Of a DNA stretch of 64,000 nucleotides, positions 25,421 to 37,887 are shown piece by piece. A program made the translations under genes and the position numbers. Location of the stretch: NCBI GenBank assembly GCA_030549495.1, contig JAUIRK010000971.1, positions 62,001-126,000 on the forward strand, read 5' to 3'. Below the pieces are notes generated by a model, which saw only the letters and a list, made by a program, of their open reading frames with translations, did no database searches and was not told the origin of the DNA. The DNA is from Nectonema munidae (Eukaryota; Nematomorpha; Nectonematoida; Nectonematidae). Every line of letters begins with the position of its first letter. Positions within the stretch are counted from its first letter, which is position 1.

Positions 25421-25893
25421 TTTTTAAATTTCCAACGTCATTGAGGATATTATTTTAGGTAATGCTTTTAAGTTTGGCATTGGATCATTTTAAATATGCT
25501 ATAAAGAATATATAACGTTTATAAAATTTATTACAAATTTTAAATAAAAAATAAATAAGACCCTTTTAATTATAACCAAAAATAACAAAAAATAAAACGA
25601 GCTGTGATGGCCGAGTGGTTAAGAAAATAACCCAGTGTGTCTTAACGCTTTGTTAGAGGGGGAGCGCATTTTGAAATTAAAGGCATTGTTTTTTTTAAAT
25701 TTCCAACGTCATTGAGGATATTATTTTAGGTAATGCTTTTAAGTTTGGCATTGGATCATTTTAAATATGCTATAAAGAATATATAACGTTTATAAAATTT
25801 ATTACAAATTTTAAATAAAAAATAAATAAGACCCTTTTAATTATAACCAAAAATAACAAAAAATAAAACGAGCTGTGATGGCCGAGTGGTTAA
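25352..25893 (+). repeat. 271-bp perfect-looking direct duplication ending inside a tRNA gene
   Basis: Copy 1 is 25352-25622 and copy 2 is 25623-25893, both starting GAAAATAACCCAGTGTG. No mismatch was noticed by eye. Copy 1 ends after the first 22 bases of the tRNA-Ser gene (25601-25622), so it carries a severed tRNA 5' end with A-box but no B-box. Copy 2 runs into the complete tRNA. Confidence 0.9.
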
Positions 25894-25953
25894 GGCGATG
25901 GATTCGAAATCCATTGGGATATTCCCGCGTAGGTTCAAATCCTGCTCACAGCG
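25872..25953 (+). tRNA. tRNA-Ser (anticodon CGA)
   Basis: Acceptor stem GCTGTGA pairs with TCACAGC, followed by discriminator G. The anticodon stem ATGGA/TCCAT encloses the loop TTCGAAA with anticodon CGA. A long variable arm, as in all serine tRNAs, precedes the T arm with B-box GGTTCAAATCC. The A-box is TGGCCGAGTGG. The gene has no intron and no encoded CCA, as usual for eukaryotes. It decodes UCG. Confidence 0.97.
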
Positions 25954-25957
25954 AACC

Positions 25958-25962
25958 TTTTT
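25958..25962 (+). terminator. RNA polymerase III terminator of tRNA-Ser
   Basis: A run of five T starts four bases after the tRNA 3' end, the usual Pol III stop signal. Confidence 0.8.
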
Positions 25963-28629
25963 CTGTAAAATAATATTTAAGATAAAATAAAAATTAAGTT
26001 ATCTGAATAAAAACAAGTTTATATATATGTAAAGTTTTTTCTCAAAAAAGAAAATTTGAATAGATTAACAAATTTATTTGAAGTTTACGGCCCTTGTTAT
26101 AAACTGCAACAAATTTCAAAACTGAGAGATTTAATATGAAGATTTTACACACATCTAAAATATTATCTTGTCTTAGACAAATATTAGTTTCTGCCTTTAG
26201 CAAACTCAAACTATGACATTTTTGGTTTTTGCAAGTATCATTTACTCAAAAGCTTCATCATAGCTGAAATTTTTATACTACGGTGACTGTATGGAGAAAA
26301 ACGGTCTATGGACATCATAATTGTCAGTTTGTTTATCTGAATCTTTAAAGCCGAATTATCTAAAGGAAATACATCAATTCGCAGTGAGTGTTGTTTCTTT
26401 CTTTCCTTTGATTGGAAAGAAAGAAAATCCCAGATTAGAATTTAAAAAGTTGTTACAAAAATTAGAAAAGTATTCTTGAAGGGATATAAAATTTATCGGT
26501 ATTAATTAAAAATAATATTTTAGTAATTGCATAAATAAAAAATTTTTTGATTGCATAAATAAATATTTTGGTTGCATTGCATAGCTGAAAATTTTGATTG
26601 CCAACAAGTTTATAACAAAAACATGGAAAACATTATACATTCAAAAATTTATTCAAGCTTAAAAATATATTTCAACTTATTCTTTACGATTAGTTTCTGA
26701 ATTAATTTTTTCCTGCATACAACTTTGTCGAAGGACTATCTTATCAAATGAGTGCTTTGTAAAAAAAATATGAAAAGAATTATAAGTAGTTTGATTGGAT
26801 CCTTAATTGGAATCTACACACTCCCCTAGTGTGCTAATTGTTATCCTATTATGAAAGTACCAAGATTAAGTCAACAGCAGTAATGACAGCATTGATAGAT
26901 GATACGCCTCTGATTTCTTAGAAAATAAAGAAAGCACATAAGGGATATTTCAATGACATTTTATGAAAGTGGAAAGGCTGCTTAAACCAATCCAAACAGT
27001 GGTCTCTAAATATCGTACAAATTTGTTGAGACAGTATAATTTTGAAGGTATACGAGCATCATCACAAAAAGGTTAGCATCATCATTGGGTTTTTCATCCA
27101 ACAAGTTTCAGTGCGGTCAGTTTGAAGTATTGATTCAGCTTTAGAATGATCAACTTCTATAATACCCATGCTGTGTTGAAACGGCTCAAATTTTATTTTT
27201 TCACTTTTCGCGGTTTTATAGCTAGCAATAATTTTAAAATTGTGATTCAATTTTGAGTGAGGAATATTTTTTGAATGTAAAACTCAGTCAGCACTACAGT
27301 TTGTGAATAAAAGAGTATGTGAAAAATTCTTGATAAATGAATATTATTTATCTTTTAACGTAGTGAATCTATTATCAAGTGAATGTCTCAAAGTATGAGA
27401 TTTCTTGGATGTGAAAAAGCATGTCAAAAATGTAGAGTAAGTGCTTTATTGCTTGAATAGGTCGATAAACGAGAATTTTTGAAAAATGTAGTCGGCAGTT
27501 TTGGAACCAAATTCTCTCATAAATTTGCTAGATTCTATTTGAATATATAAGTTTACCATTTGATAGTTAGCCTTCTCGATCATTTTAATTTACATTATAG
27601 TTTTTATGAAACGCGCCGAATTATTACGAAACACTTAGAATCAGAATTCTTTGCTAAAGGATATATAGTATACAACACGTTCACTAAGAGATCAAAATGG
27701 CCTCCATTAAAGAAAAAAACTATTACCTGGTTTTCTTTTTACACACTGAAACAAGCTATTTAAAAAGCTCCATTATCAAAAAACAAGGATGATACAAGAA
27801 AACAGACGTATCCAGTAAATACAAGCAAGCTATTTTACAAATAAAATACCCATATCATAACTTAACAAATCAATTTTACAACCAAGTAATGTACCGCCCA
27901 TCCAAATATCAATTAAATAAGCTCAATTCTAACAAAAAGACTCTCTACTACGACTCAGATCCGAACTTTCATTAGCTGCATCAAAATCAAAGCGAAGGCT
28001 ATAGCTTGGCTGAATTAGTGTATCACGAAAATCAAAATGAACTAACAATGTCTTAAATTAATTAATACCATATATATATATTGAATTTGAATATGAATTA
28101 TTTAAGATCTTAAACTAAAGAACGTTAATGAGATTTTGGATATTGAATAAAGGCTTTAAATGCATTAGCAAAATATCCATAAAAAGTTATATTAAATTAT
28201 ATATATACCTTTATTGTATGATTCTTCGTTATTAACATTAGTTTTCAAAATAATATAAAATTTAATAAATTTATCTTTATATTACATATTTATATTAATT
28301 ATATACTACATAAATTATGAAGCTTGATTGGTGATTTTTATAGAGTCTTTAATCACAAGAAAAGTTCAACCCTTATAGGGGGTATCTTAATAAATAATAT
28401 AAAATTTCATAATTCAAATTAAGCGTAAAAATTACCACATTTAGTAGGGACTTTAAAGTTTCACATTTGAAAGAATTTTTAAGCTTTTAACTGTCAAAAA
28501 ATGTCGATCAGGAGTTAAAAATTTCGACTATTGAAATGAAATTATAGGGGCACCCCCACCTTCTTTCAATAGACGTGAGCCACCGTGATGTACATTTACA
28601 CAAAAAATAATTTTGTCAAAGTAGTATCA
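25963..28629. other. No recognisable gene or repeat
   Basis: AT-rich sequence with stops in all frames. Open frames of 60 to 67 codons at 27062-27250 (minus) and 27560-27763 (plus) have no features I recognise. I see no transposon ends. Confidence 0.6.
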
Positions 28630-29860
28630 TAGTATTTTAGGAGCGCACATCCTCAAAATTATTGGGGGGGGGGGGGTGGATTTTTTTTGTTGCAATTTTC
28701 AAAATTACTGGTCTGGAAATACCACTGGAGAACAAATATTCAAGCAATCCTTTAAAATAGAGTGCATTCAGCGCATACGTAAATTTATAAGACTACTTTA
28801 TATTTTTTTTACAAAATTAATGAAATTTAAAAACTATACTTCCAGCGAAAATATATTAATTAAATTTGCATATCGCATATACACTAGTTTAAAAAAAAAA
28901 CAAAAATTGTTGGGGGCGAATAGGCTTTTCATTTGAAAATGAAGTAGTCTATCAGGCACACTACAGGAATTGGTGAAAGGATATTTGATTGATAGAGAAA
29001 ACAAATGACTGAAGGTTGGAGAGTTTTATATGAGTGAATGTAGTCTGAAGGAAAAGAGTCTACTAGACACCCTGCGATGTTTATATGTAAAAAATGTGTT
29101 TGATTCAGGGGCGAATATCCTTGAAATTATTGGAGGGATCGGACTTTCAAGCGTCTTCCAAAAAAGACAACAAATTTTTCTGAATTCCTACTCCTCTCTT
29201 ATATATTCTATTTCATTCTTAATTAAGCTTAAAGTCAACACTGAATGAGGACTTATATATAGCTCCTTCTTTCTCACTTCAAATAGATGCGCACCATCTC
29301 CAAATTATGTGTAAAAAGGGGGTAAAGATATCAATTAACAATAAAAAAATTGGAAATTTTATTGAATGAAAAAAATCATTCATTAATTTTCAGTTGTTCC
29401 TTCTTCCTAAAAAATGTAAAATTAGAAAACTTAGTGTTAGAATTTTTGTGTATAAGAATAAGTGTAAGTTAGTTAGACTCTCAATAAATAGTATAAAATA
29501 AAGATAAAATTGTGCAAACAAAAATCAAACAATAAATTAAGAACTTGAGAAAGATTTTGTCGAAAATTTGTGTTGTTTTTAAAATAAACATTTTGCTTGT
29601 AACTTTATAATTTTCAATTCAATAAATTAAGATTGCATTACTTCATTTTTCTCAGCATCATTCAAAAATAGTTTAAAAGCTAAATTGGTGCAAGCTACAA
29701 AAAGTAAAATAACTTTTAACATTTTGAAACGATCTGCCTAAAATAATAAATTTTAAGGAAAAAAAGTCTATCAGAAAAAATTATAGAGCTTCAACAAAAA
29801 CTAAAAAATTTTACAGCATAATTTAAGTTTTTTGAAAACTAATTTTACGTATCCCCTACA

Positions 29861-30168
29861 GCAGCTTTATTCAAACTGTGGGTCCCGACCCTTCAGTGGG
29901 TCGCGTGAAAAATAAAATGGGTCGTCACAAAAAAGAAAGGACATCAAGGGAGAACAAAGTGAAGAAAATCTAAAGGTATTAATATTTTATTCATACAAAT
30001 AAATAAAGCGATGTGCAGATCATAAAAAAAATATACATATAAATTGTCGATGCTGAATAAATGAACGTAGTGATCAGAGTTTCTCTTATTTCACCTAAGT
30101 ATTATGGGTCGCGAAGAAAACTGCGCTTCTTGCTATGGGTCGCAGTAAAAAAAAGTTTGAAAAACGCT
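29861..30168. mobile_element. Nested hAT MITE of the GGGTCGCGA type
   Basis: Left end GCAGCTTTATTCAAACTGTG and right end (inverted) AGCGTTTTTCAAACTTTTTT carry the phrases GTGGGTCCCGACCC and TGGGTCGC typical of widespread hAT MITEs. Flanks CCCCTACA (29853-29860) and GCCCTACA (30169-30176) are a 7-of-8 target duplication, so exact ends may shift by a base or two. Confidence 0.65.
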
Positions 30169-30188
30169 GCCCTACAACATACTCTATG

Positions 30189-30400
30189 GGTGGCATGGGA
30201 GGTTGGTTGAGATGTTGGACTCAGCATGGAAGCCTCTGGATTCGATTCCTCATTGATACCAATTTGTACATAGTTTGGCATAAGCGTTACATCAGTTACT
30301 GGTCAATGAAAACTACCCTTTACTCAAAATTGAAAAATTTGCTACAACATAAGGGGGAAAGGAGACAAAATAAACTAATAAAGCAATTTTCACTATTTTA
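30189..30400 (+). repeat. tRNA-derived SINE, family B
   Basis: Head GGTGGCATGGGAGGTTGG and B-box-like GGATTCGATTCCTC, followed by ACATAGTTTGGCATAAGCG and TGAAAACTACCCTTTA, parallel to the tail of the copy at 25235. It lies inside the hAT element 28638-30456. Confidence 0.55.
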
Positions 30401-31924
30401 AAATGAAACTGCCTGTTTCATTCGCCCCCCCCCCCCCCCCCGAATGTGCGCTCCTGTAGTATTTCCAAAGGCTATAACTATATCGTAATACATATATATG
30501 GAGAGCCGTAGCAAGGAAGAGGAGACTCAAGTCACCATCCATCTCCTCATCCGCTTTAAAATTTTTTAAATATTAGAAAACTTCCACATAAGATAACACT
30601 AAACTTTTCACTGATCTTAACACGTCATATAGCCGTTTTAAAAAATGAAGGATGAAAGAAATATAAATAGAGAAATTTGGGAACACTGTTTCCAGCGTTT
30701 TTTGTTTTTAGCCAAATTTTTCTAGCTGCGGGCCTGTATTTATGAAAACTATTACATTAGAGTGATTTAGAAATAAAATAATATCGAGAATAAAATGTTT
30801 TTGAATTACAAAAATATGAAAGTTTAAATAAATACAACTACTGTCTTTTCCCTTATGAGAAGTTATTTAAGATAATTTCAAAAAGTATCGATCTATATGA
30901 ATAAAAAATATCAATAAGGATATATTTTATTTAAAAAAAAAGGAAAAATTACTATAGATTTTGTATAACATTCTATTGCTTTTTTATATTCTTTTTTGGC
31001 AAATAAAGCATTCCCTTGTATTCTATAACTTTCTGCAACTGTCATATTGAAAATGGGGCAAAATAGGATGGAAAATTGAAAATCATTATTTTAAAAAAAA
31101 TGTTTTTTACAAATTTTAAAACTCATCATTAATTTACAAATACCTGATGGTATGAAAATAATATATATATATATATATCTCTAAAAAATTTTTAGATCTT
31201 TTATCTCGTGTTTGGTTCTTTTTATTTGTATTAGATTTCTTGCATGATTATCCGGTTTGCATCTTCTCCATGGCATTTAGAATTCTTGTATATTCTTTAG
31301 ATTTTTTATGGTATATTAGATTTTATTTTTTCTATGTTTAAAGGAATCTTATTTTGTTTGAAAATATATATGAATTAAAATATAAAATAGGATAAAATGG
31401 CGTCTAAGTATTTTCAAACATTTTTTGATTTGCTTGCACTAGAAATTAATTTGAGGAAACTTATTTTTTTAGCTGAACCTAGTGAGCTTTTTTTTTGAAG
31501 AAAAGTCTAATTGAAAGATATTGAATTCAAGATTTCTCAATTAAAGTCCACAGCTAGAATTGTATGTTTGGATTTGAGAGTAGTGCTGAAGAATTAATTT
31601 ATTTTTAATAATATGTTTACTGAGGACATTTTGAAATGTAAGTTATGTGAGTAAGTGTCTAAGTGAGGGTTCAAGATAGTTTCTAATTCGGATATGAAGT
31701 TAAAAATGGTTTGATTTAATGAACAAAACAGTTAAAATATATGTAATAATGACCAACTTTCAACTAAAAAATGTCAAATTCATATATTACTAGTTTCCTA
31801 GATATATAACTTTATTTCAAAATTAAAAACCTCTTAAAAATTAAATATTTATTTAATATTGAAATTAAAAAACATAACTAATAAGTTTATTGAAAAAAGG
31901 CTAATTTGAAATAAAACAAAAGAA

Positions 31925-32310
31925 ATATTATTTTTCTTGCTTTGCATGAAAAGCGTTAAAACAGTGAATATGAAGAACAGCATTATATTTTGTGCACATT
32001 TTTTGTGCCTTTTTTACGAAATACACAAATCTTTTGAATTCAAAGGTTACCAAATTCATAATTCTTCCCATCGTGTCGAACATTGCTGCTAATTTTACTT
32101 GTAAAACAAAAAATAACAACAGTAGTGCTTTTAAGGTTTGTAAAAGATAAACGTTGCACATTTGATATTGAGCTATGTTTTGATTCGCTCTGTCTACCCC
32201 TCCCATTGTCCGATTATAGTATGATATAGCATTAGGTTGTTTTATACATGTTATTTATTTTTTAGATGATTACCATCTCTTTCGGTCCCACTAAAATGAG
32301 TAAATATTTT
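31925..32310 (-). pseudogene. piggyBac transposase relic 2 (C-terminal part)
   Basis: Minus-strand translation gives NAISYYNRTMGGVDRANQ near 32240, matching the piggyBac block PxxIxxYNKxMGGVDxxDQ, preceded in another frame by a WDRK phrase like the family's KRWSRxxK. The downstream 60 residues are open but poorly conserved. The intervals 30465-31924 and 32569-34370 have no recognised content beyond a TA run at 31162-31178. Confidence 0.6.
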
Positions 32311-32436
32311 TATCCTATCTATTAACGTTGTAATGGCGAAAAATGGAGAATTGAGTAAATTTTTTGAAAAAAATGGCTGATTTTTCAGAATGTTTCAACT
32401 AATGGCGATTTTTTTTACTTTTTACTAAGATAATTT

Positions 32437-32568
32437 ATTTGGTAATCAAATTTTATTTTCACAACTTATTATAGATTTCTTCTTTACTTTGAATTTATTT
32501 GGTAATCAAATTTTATTTTAACAACTTATTATAGATTTCTTCTTTACTTTGAATTTATTTAGATTTAT
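32437..32568. repeat. 60-bp tandem duplication
   Basis: The segment starting ATTTGGTAATCAAATTTTA recurs 60 bases later with a single difference (TTTTC versus TTTTA) and is followed by a partial third start. Confidence 0.85.
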
Positions 32569-34429
32569 AATTTCAAATATTTAAATAATAAAAGATGGAA
32601 ATAAATTTAAACTAATATTTTTACGTTCTTGGTGATATAATTCTGTTTGCTTTGATTGTTATCATGGGCCTCTGTTTTTTGAAGTATCTTTTTACTTTAT
32701 GTTGTAATTCTAACAGTATTTACTCTCAACATGGCATTATTTTTATTTTATCTATTGAGTAACTGAAATTCAAAGGAAAATTTATATTCTGAAATCTTTG
32801 ATGCCTTATAGTTAAAATAGTTATTTAATATTTCCTCCACTGTTTTGCCTGTTCATAAAGAAAAATTTTAATATACTTTATTAAGACTTAAATTTTAAAA
32901 TGTACCATTCGCTTTATTATGTTTTTATATAAACATTTCAACTATCATGCTTTTAATGTTTTAATATTGTGTAGAGGAGGGCATAGAGAACTGTTGAGGA
33001 GCAAGTGAAACATTGTAATTTGTCCGTTACTATCGTCGGTGTGCTTTTATGTCAACTTTAGATAACGATGTAAAGGGTAGGCAAATAATGACTCCAACCG
33101 TTATATTTATTTTTCTCTCAACTTGTAAAACATGTTTAAAATTACGATAATCATAATGGAAGCAGTTTTTTATTTTAAGATTGTATATGATATTTTTGTG
33201 TATTGTATAATAAACTTTATGATGCAAATGCTGTGACTTGGTGAAAAATTGATCCTAGTTTGGTTAGGGTTATTTGGTAGTTGAGTGATGTATGGTAGAT
33301 GCTTGGCATCGATACACAAATGTTTTAATCTTCGGGTTTGGTTCTATATTGAATCTATGTTAGCCTTTTCGATGATCTCATCAACTTGAGAAAGTAGTAC
33401 TACTTTTCTAATCTTAGGATTTAGAAAAAAGTTAATAAAACTAATTATAGTATCGAAAAGTTTCTAGTTGCCATTGAATGTCTTTACGATCTGAAATTGG
33501 TGACTTCATTTCTATAGTATATTTTTATACTTGATTAAAACCTAAAATTCCTAATCGTTATTTACAATAGATTAGGAAACTCCTATCTCAATTTACACTT
33601 TAGTTAACTGAGAATATAAGGAATATTCATATATTCGTCATATGGACAGAGATCTGTTGTTCAATTAAGTTACTAACGGTACATGTGAGTAGGGTGGTCA
33701 AAGAGGAAGATCAATTATATTGGAAATGTATGATTGAAAATTGAATTGGTGTGTCTATTTGTTTAACACTCGCATGACCGTTTAATTTTTTCTTCTGAGA
33801 AAAGCCATTTAGGTCTTTGCCGGCCATAGCTTTTTCTTTATAGTATAATTATTAGTAAAAACAATAAAAAACCCAACTTTATTTACTTTTACTTTTTTTA
33901 AAACTTCACATGTGTTTAAAAATATTTTAATCTGATCAATGATTTTAAGGCTGTTTGCACTGTTAATTTAGTCGTTGGAGTACATTTGATTCGATTATAT
34001 TCTTGAACTAGTTAGCTTTCTTACTTCTCACTATCCTGTAGCAGTTTATGTTTTTATTGTATATTTTCATCTCTTTTTAGATATAAAACGAAACAAATGC
34101 GCTCAAATGTTTATATTCAATCTAATTGATGATATAACTATGACGTAAAAATATTGCATTGTGTAATATAGTGGTTCTGAACGGTACTCACTGTGTTCAA
34201 TACAAATAGCACAATCTAACATCGTGAGGCAGACCTGCATTAAATATAAGGAACATATCTTCCTCCTGCTTCAAATTTAGAAACCAAAGACGAAGTCAAC
34301 CCGTACAAAATTTGGCCTTTTTTTTCACTCCTTCAAGAAGTTTTTATCAAAACACATCAATACCTAAAAAGAAAAATTGAAAGTTCTTCTAATGTTTCTA
34401 ATCATTTGATATATTTCAGCATTTCGATA

Positions 34430-34956
34430 TATTATCGGAATTGAATCCGATCAAAAGATACTTATTGAAAAACTTTACTCTTTTAAAACTGGCTCACTTT
34501 TTGTGAAGGCTGCTATCAGTAAAAATGATTTTAAGTTTATCTTAAGGTTTTTGTGTTTTGATGATCCTTTTACAAGAAACATTCAAAGTGAACAAATTGC
34601 TTCAGTAATAATTTTCAATGATCATTTTCAGCAAGTCTTTTCAAAGTAAGCTTGTATTTTTACTAAAAATCAGTAAACTATACGAACTAAAACTTTTCAG
34701 ATACTGGATGCCACAAGATTATGTTTGCGTTGACGAACAACTTTTGAGATTCCGAGGAAATTGTCCAATAAAGGTGTACGATCCCACTAAGCCTGGTAAA
34801 TGGGGGATAAAGTTTTATCACTTGAATGATGCTAGAACATATTACGTTATATGGCTTGAATTATACGCTTCAGACCTACATGAAAGATCTTACTTCTCAG
34901 GATGCAAAATCGTCAAAAGACTTGTGAATTTATCCAAGGTGCCCAAAGGTACTTGA
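34430..34956 (+). pseudogene. piggyBac transposase relic 3 with an intron-like gap
   Basis: Plus-strand segments are SFKTGSLFVKAAISKNDFK near 34485, FILRFLCFDDPFTRNIQ near 34535, and after a gap YWMPQDYVCVDEQLLRFRG near 34703 and KVYDPTKPGKWGIKFY near 34770. These are consecutive piggyBac transposase blocks. The gap of about 55 bases (34645-34699) begins GTAAGC and ends CTTTTCAG, and its removal keeps the frame, so it looks like a spliced intron rather than decay. The catalytic-domain remainder is absent past 34956. It is related to relic 1 (same KVYDPxKPxxxGIKFY phrase). Bases 34960-35849 hold nothing else recognised. Confidence 0.65.
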
Positions 34957-35853
34957 ATAATAAGTAATGACTTTTTCACGAGTTATGCTTATGGGGTAAG
35001 GAGCGCAACTTAACAGTTTTAGGCACAGTGACTTCAAACAAACGGTGTGTTCCTCCAATTTTTAAAACTCAACATCTAAAGAGTTTGCGATTGGTAGAGT
35101 ATGAATCCAGGACTTTGTGGAGATAGAATCTTAATTGAAATTAAGAATGGCAACCGATTATTACATGAACGTATTTCAGGGGTTTTCAAAAAGTTTGTGA
35201 ATCATGTGCTATTTATGGACCGATCTACGCTTCCCTACTAGCCATAAAATGGAAGATTGAGGGAGGAAGGAAGGGCGACCGAAGGTAATTTCAAATCCAA
35301 CAGTTTTTTGAAGTGGTAAAGGACAGGGGGTGGTAATGAAATTGTTATACGTGCGTTACAGGGCTTAATATATAATATAGGGGGAGTTGAAATTTCAATA
35401 ATTTTACATTACGTATTCCCCAAAAATCAAATATGACATATCATATCATATCATCTGAACATTATTATTTATATAAAATTGATAAATCTTTCTTATGATA
35501 ATGCTATGATTATTTTTCTTGAGGTCCAAAGAAATAAATGCAATATTAGTCTTATGAAATCAAATTTCGCTCCAGCTGTTAACTCCCTCAATAAAGATGG
35601 TTTTTCGCATTGATTGGAAATTTTTGGCCATTTGGAAGAATAGTTTCAATATTGGATGATACTTTACTGTATAATAAAGATTGAAGTGTTTCAACATTTA
35701 TTTATATTTTGAAAACAAATAAATTGATTCTGATTTCAAAATTTCCTCTTTTTGATTTTCATGGCATGTTCTTGATATATTGTGTTTCAAGTACAACAGT
35801 ATAGTAGATGCATCTTGAGTTTTCTCGATCTGGCACAGCTCAACTCTCATTAA

Positions 35854-37887
35854 CTTAGTGCTGGGCAAAATTTGTCCGCTCAAGTGCTGGGGGGGGGCGT
35901 AAAGTCCCCCCTATTTTTCTCAGATATTAATAAATTTTTATAAATATTTTTGATGTAACATATATATTTCAACTATGCTGAATTCAGTGGTGATGTCCAT
36001 TTTTTTTATCAAAATCAATCAAACCTGTCAAAAAATTGATTATTTGACAGCTCATCTCAAAAAGGAACTTTTTATTTAAATAATTATATAAAGTTTTTTA
36101 CGCATGTATACCCATTTTCAAATATGCTGAATTCAGTGGTGATATTCATTTTTTATTAAAATCAATCAAACCTGTCAAAAAATTGATCTAAATGTGACAG
36201 CTCATCTCAAAAAGGAACTTTTTATCTAAATTAGTATATAAAGTTTTTTGCACATGTATACCCATTTTCAAATATGCTGAATTCAGTGGTGATATTCATT
36301 TTTTATGAAAATGAATCAAACCTGTCAAAAAATTGATCTAAAAGTGACAGCTCATCTCAAAAAGGAACTTTTTATCTAGATAAGTATATAAAGTTTTTTA
36401 CAAATGTATACCCATTTTTAAATATGCTGAATTCAGTGGTGATATTCATTTTTTATGGAAATCATTCAAACCTGTCAAAAAAGTGATTTACATATGACAG
36501 CTCATCTCAAAAAAGAAACTTTTTCTCTAAATAATTATATAATGTTTTTTACACATATACACCCATTTTCAAGCATGCTGAATTCAGCGGTGATATTCAT
36601 TTTTTTTTTATAAAAATTAATTAAAGTTATCAAAGCATTGTTTATATATGACAGCTCATCTTAAAAAGAAACTTTTTATCTAAGTAATAATATAAAGTTT
36701 TTTACACATATATACCCATTTTTAAGCATGCGTAATTCAGTGGTGATATTCATTTTTTTAAATAAAAATCAATCAAAACTGTCAAAAAAATTGATTTATC
36801 CCAAAAAGAAAGGATCAGGCACGGTTTTTTTAATTAGAGAATTACGTTTAATAGAAAATATAGGGAGGTTATGAAGTTTACCGTGCATGGCATTTTACAC
36901 ACATATACCCATTTTCAAGTAGGCTGTGTTTACTGGTTATATTCCTTTTTTTTTTATAAATATTAGTCGAACCTATGAGTTCAGAAATGAAAACAGCATG
37001 GTTGATTTGGTATAAAACATATATTTCATTGTAAAATTTGAATGAATGTTTTTGGAGACAATTTTTAGAAGTAAACCGCAAATTTTATTAAGACTTATAG
37101 GTATTTTCACATCCTAAATGTAAAAAATGAAACCAGCATGGCCGATTTAGTATAACACATATATTTCATTGTAAAATTTGAATGAATGTTTTTGGAGATA
37201 ATTTTTAGAAGTAAACCGCAAATTTGATTAACACTTATAGGTATTTTCAGATCCTAAACGTAAAAAATGAGTCCAGAAATGAAACCAGCATGGCCGATTT
37301 AGTATAACGCATATATTTTATGTAAAATGTGAAGGAATGTTTTTGGAGACAATTTTCAGAAGTAAACCGCAAATTTGATTACTACTTATAGGTATTTTCA
37401 AATCCTAAATGTAAAAAATTAGTCCAGAAATGAAAACAGCATGACTGATTTAGTATAAAAACATATATTTTATGTAAAATTTGAAGGTATATTTTATTAG
37501 ATATATTTTTGATCAATCAAAATTTTGATTGACATTTTCTAAAAAGTAGCCATGATTATTGAAAAAATTAAATATATAAAGTGTTATGCGTTCCAAACGG
37601 TATATAATTATAAATTTTCAGGGTATTATATAATATAGATCCTAAGTTATAAGGTTAAGTACAGATAATGTCAAAATTTTGCTGAAAAATTTTAATTTTT
37701 ATTTTGATTGACAGTTTTGAAAATGAAGGAGTCATTCAACTACCATGAAAATGGTTTCAAAAGATGCAGCTAGCGATTTTAGGAAAAGTCACCAAATTTG
37801 AAGGGATATGATTCAGCCAATTTTCTACAATTAATTTTTTAGTGAAGGGGGGGGGGGGCGTTTTACGCCCCCCCAGCACTAATAGGG
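35854..37887. mobile_element. TTAA-flanked piggyBac-type non-autonomous element A, rich in tandem repeats
   Basis: TTAA at 35850-35853 and 37888-37891 flanks a 2034-bp element. The left end is CTTAGTGCTGGGC, with a second AGTGCTGGGGGGGGGCG 25 bases in. The right end is CCCCCAGCACTAATAGGG, the inverse, adjoining a G-run/C-run hairpin (GCGTTTTACGC). Inside are about seven copies of a unit near 150 bp marked by GCTGAATTCAGTGGTGAT (35976 to about 36950) and four of a unit near 145 bp marked by GTAAAATTTGAATGAATG (37031 to about 37500). No coding capacity. TTAA duplication points to piggyBac mobilisation. Confidence 0.7.

Larger units (their letters stand above)
28638..30456. mobile_element. Non-autonomous hAT-type element with 8-bp target duplication
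   Basis: TAGTATTT occurs at 28630-28637 and again at 30457-30464. The ends TAGGAGCGCACATCC and (inverted) CAGGAGCGCACATTC form the terminal repeat, each followed inward by a long G-run (on the right seen as a C-run at 30425-30441). An 8-bp duplication with such ends is the hAT signature. No transposase fragment was recognised inside. The interior has been invaded by a second hAT MITE (29861-30168) and a SINE (about 30189-30400). Confidence 0.75.

Noticed and set aside
35940-37500. CRISPR-like regular repeats
   Set aside because: Units are 145-150 bp with little or no unique spacer, in a eukaryotic transposon; this is a tandem array, not a CRISPR.
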